Part shown: positions 63,870 through 64,000 of the stretch, piece by piece
Position numbering within the stretch: position 1 is the stretch's first letter
How the letters are laid out: each line of letters starts with the position of its first letter
DNA from: Epiperipatus broadwayi
Lineage: Eukaryota > Onychophora > Udeonychophora > Euonychophora > Peripatidae
DNA: 64,000 nt
Assembly (NCBI GenBank): GCA_028023455.1
Contig: JAQFVV010012400.1
Span: 16,111,490-16,175,489 of the forward strand
Direction: 5' to 3'
Made by a program: the position numbers and the translations under genes
The notes under the pieces: generated by a model
Told to the model about the DNA's origin: nothing
Databases searched by the model: none
What the model saw: the letters and a program-made list of their open reading frames with translations, nothing else

Positions 63870-64000
63870 CACTCTATCCCATAACACTGATACACTTGAA
63901 CACATATATGTTGAAAAAATAAATAATCACCAATATGCATATTTCATGCTAAACCAGCAATCATCAGTTGGTCCAGATTACCATCTCTACACATATATGC
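63870..64000 (+). repeat. Dispersed repeat, partial copy cut by the window end
   Basis: Sequence with CATATTTCATGCTAAACCAG, CATCAGTTGGTCCAGAT and CTCTACACATATAT matches 37905-37975 (ATTTCATGCTGAACCAGC, ATCAATTAGCCCAGAT, CTCTTACATATAT) and, inverted, 38536-38600. Part of it also resembles 34335-34405. It belongs to the family of the compound element at 37.7-38.8 kb; its other end lies beyond the window. Confidence 0.6.

Noticed and set aside
1-64000. CRISPR arrays, operons, rRNA genes, phage or prokaryotic elements
   Set aside because: Composition, spliced exon, SINEs and LINEs show animal nuclear DNA; no spaced direct-repeat array or rRNA sequence seen.

Overview
This is a very AT-rich eukaryotic window (by eye about a quarter G+C). 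Homopolymers and TA microsatellites are common, coding density is close to zero, and decayed transposable elements are frequent. The one host gene I recognise is a single exon of a SLC30/ZnT zinc transporter on the minus strand near 3.1-3.4 kb. Its splice sites are intact, and no neighbouring exon is recognisable in the window, so its introns must be long. The repeat mix points to an invertebrate animal with a large, AT-rich genome: hAT transposase of the GTF2IRD2/ZBED type, endonuclease-RT LINEs with GATGAT tails, tRNA-derived SINEs, foldback elements and hammerhead-like motifs. Mollusc, chelicerate and cnidarian all remain possible, and I cannot narrow it further from sequence alone. If the transporter gene extends upstream, much of the window could be its intron, but this is not shown.

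Layout. 1-3.1 kb: no gene seen. 3106-3403 (-): ZnT exon with a histidine-rich loop. 4.76-8.81 kb: decayed hAT transposon (- strand transposase) holding a foldback element of about 1 kb, which itself holds a LINE fragment with a 12-bp target-site duplication. 12.48-12.82 kb: DNA element with perfect 44-bp inverted termini. 15.73-15.84 and 55.19-55.30 kb: two copies of one tRNA-like SINE, each with a target-site duplication. 18.68-18.96 kb: foldback element. 29.2-29.65 kb: C-terminal LINE remnant. 37.7-38.76 kb: compound inverted/direct repeat. 41.16-45.23 kb: a cluster of four clear foldback elements and one weak one. 48.6-48.85 kb: LINE 3' tail. 50.69-52.8 kb: a long LINE remnant (- strand) that has lost its RT catalytic aspartates. 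60.47-61.08 kb: purine-rich, probably degraded LINE endonuclease. The rest is unassigned AT-rich sequence.

The most interesting signals are a hammerhead-ribozyme-like motif on the minus strand at about 32.82-32.89 kb with a decayed relative at 27.21 kb, and a related stem plus GAAAGCGCT module shared by otherwise different elements at 12.5, 18.8 and perhaps 30.5 kb. I found no operon, CRISPR array, defence island, rRNA or functional tRNA gene, and no clearly new multi-gene system. The window reads as repeat-rich intronic or intergenic DNA whose interest lies in its mobile elements.
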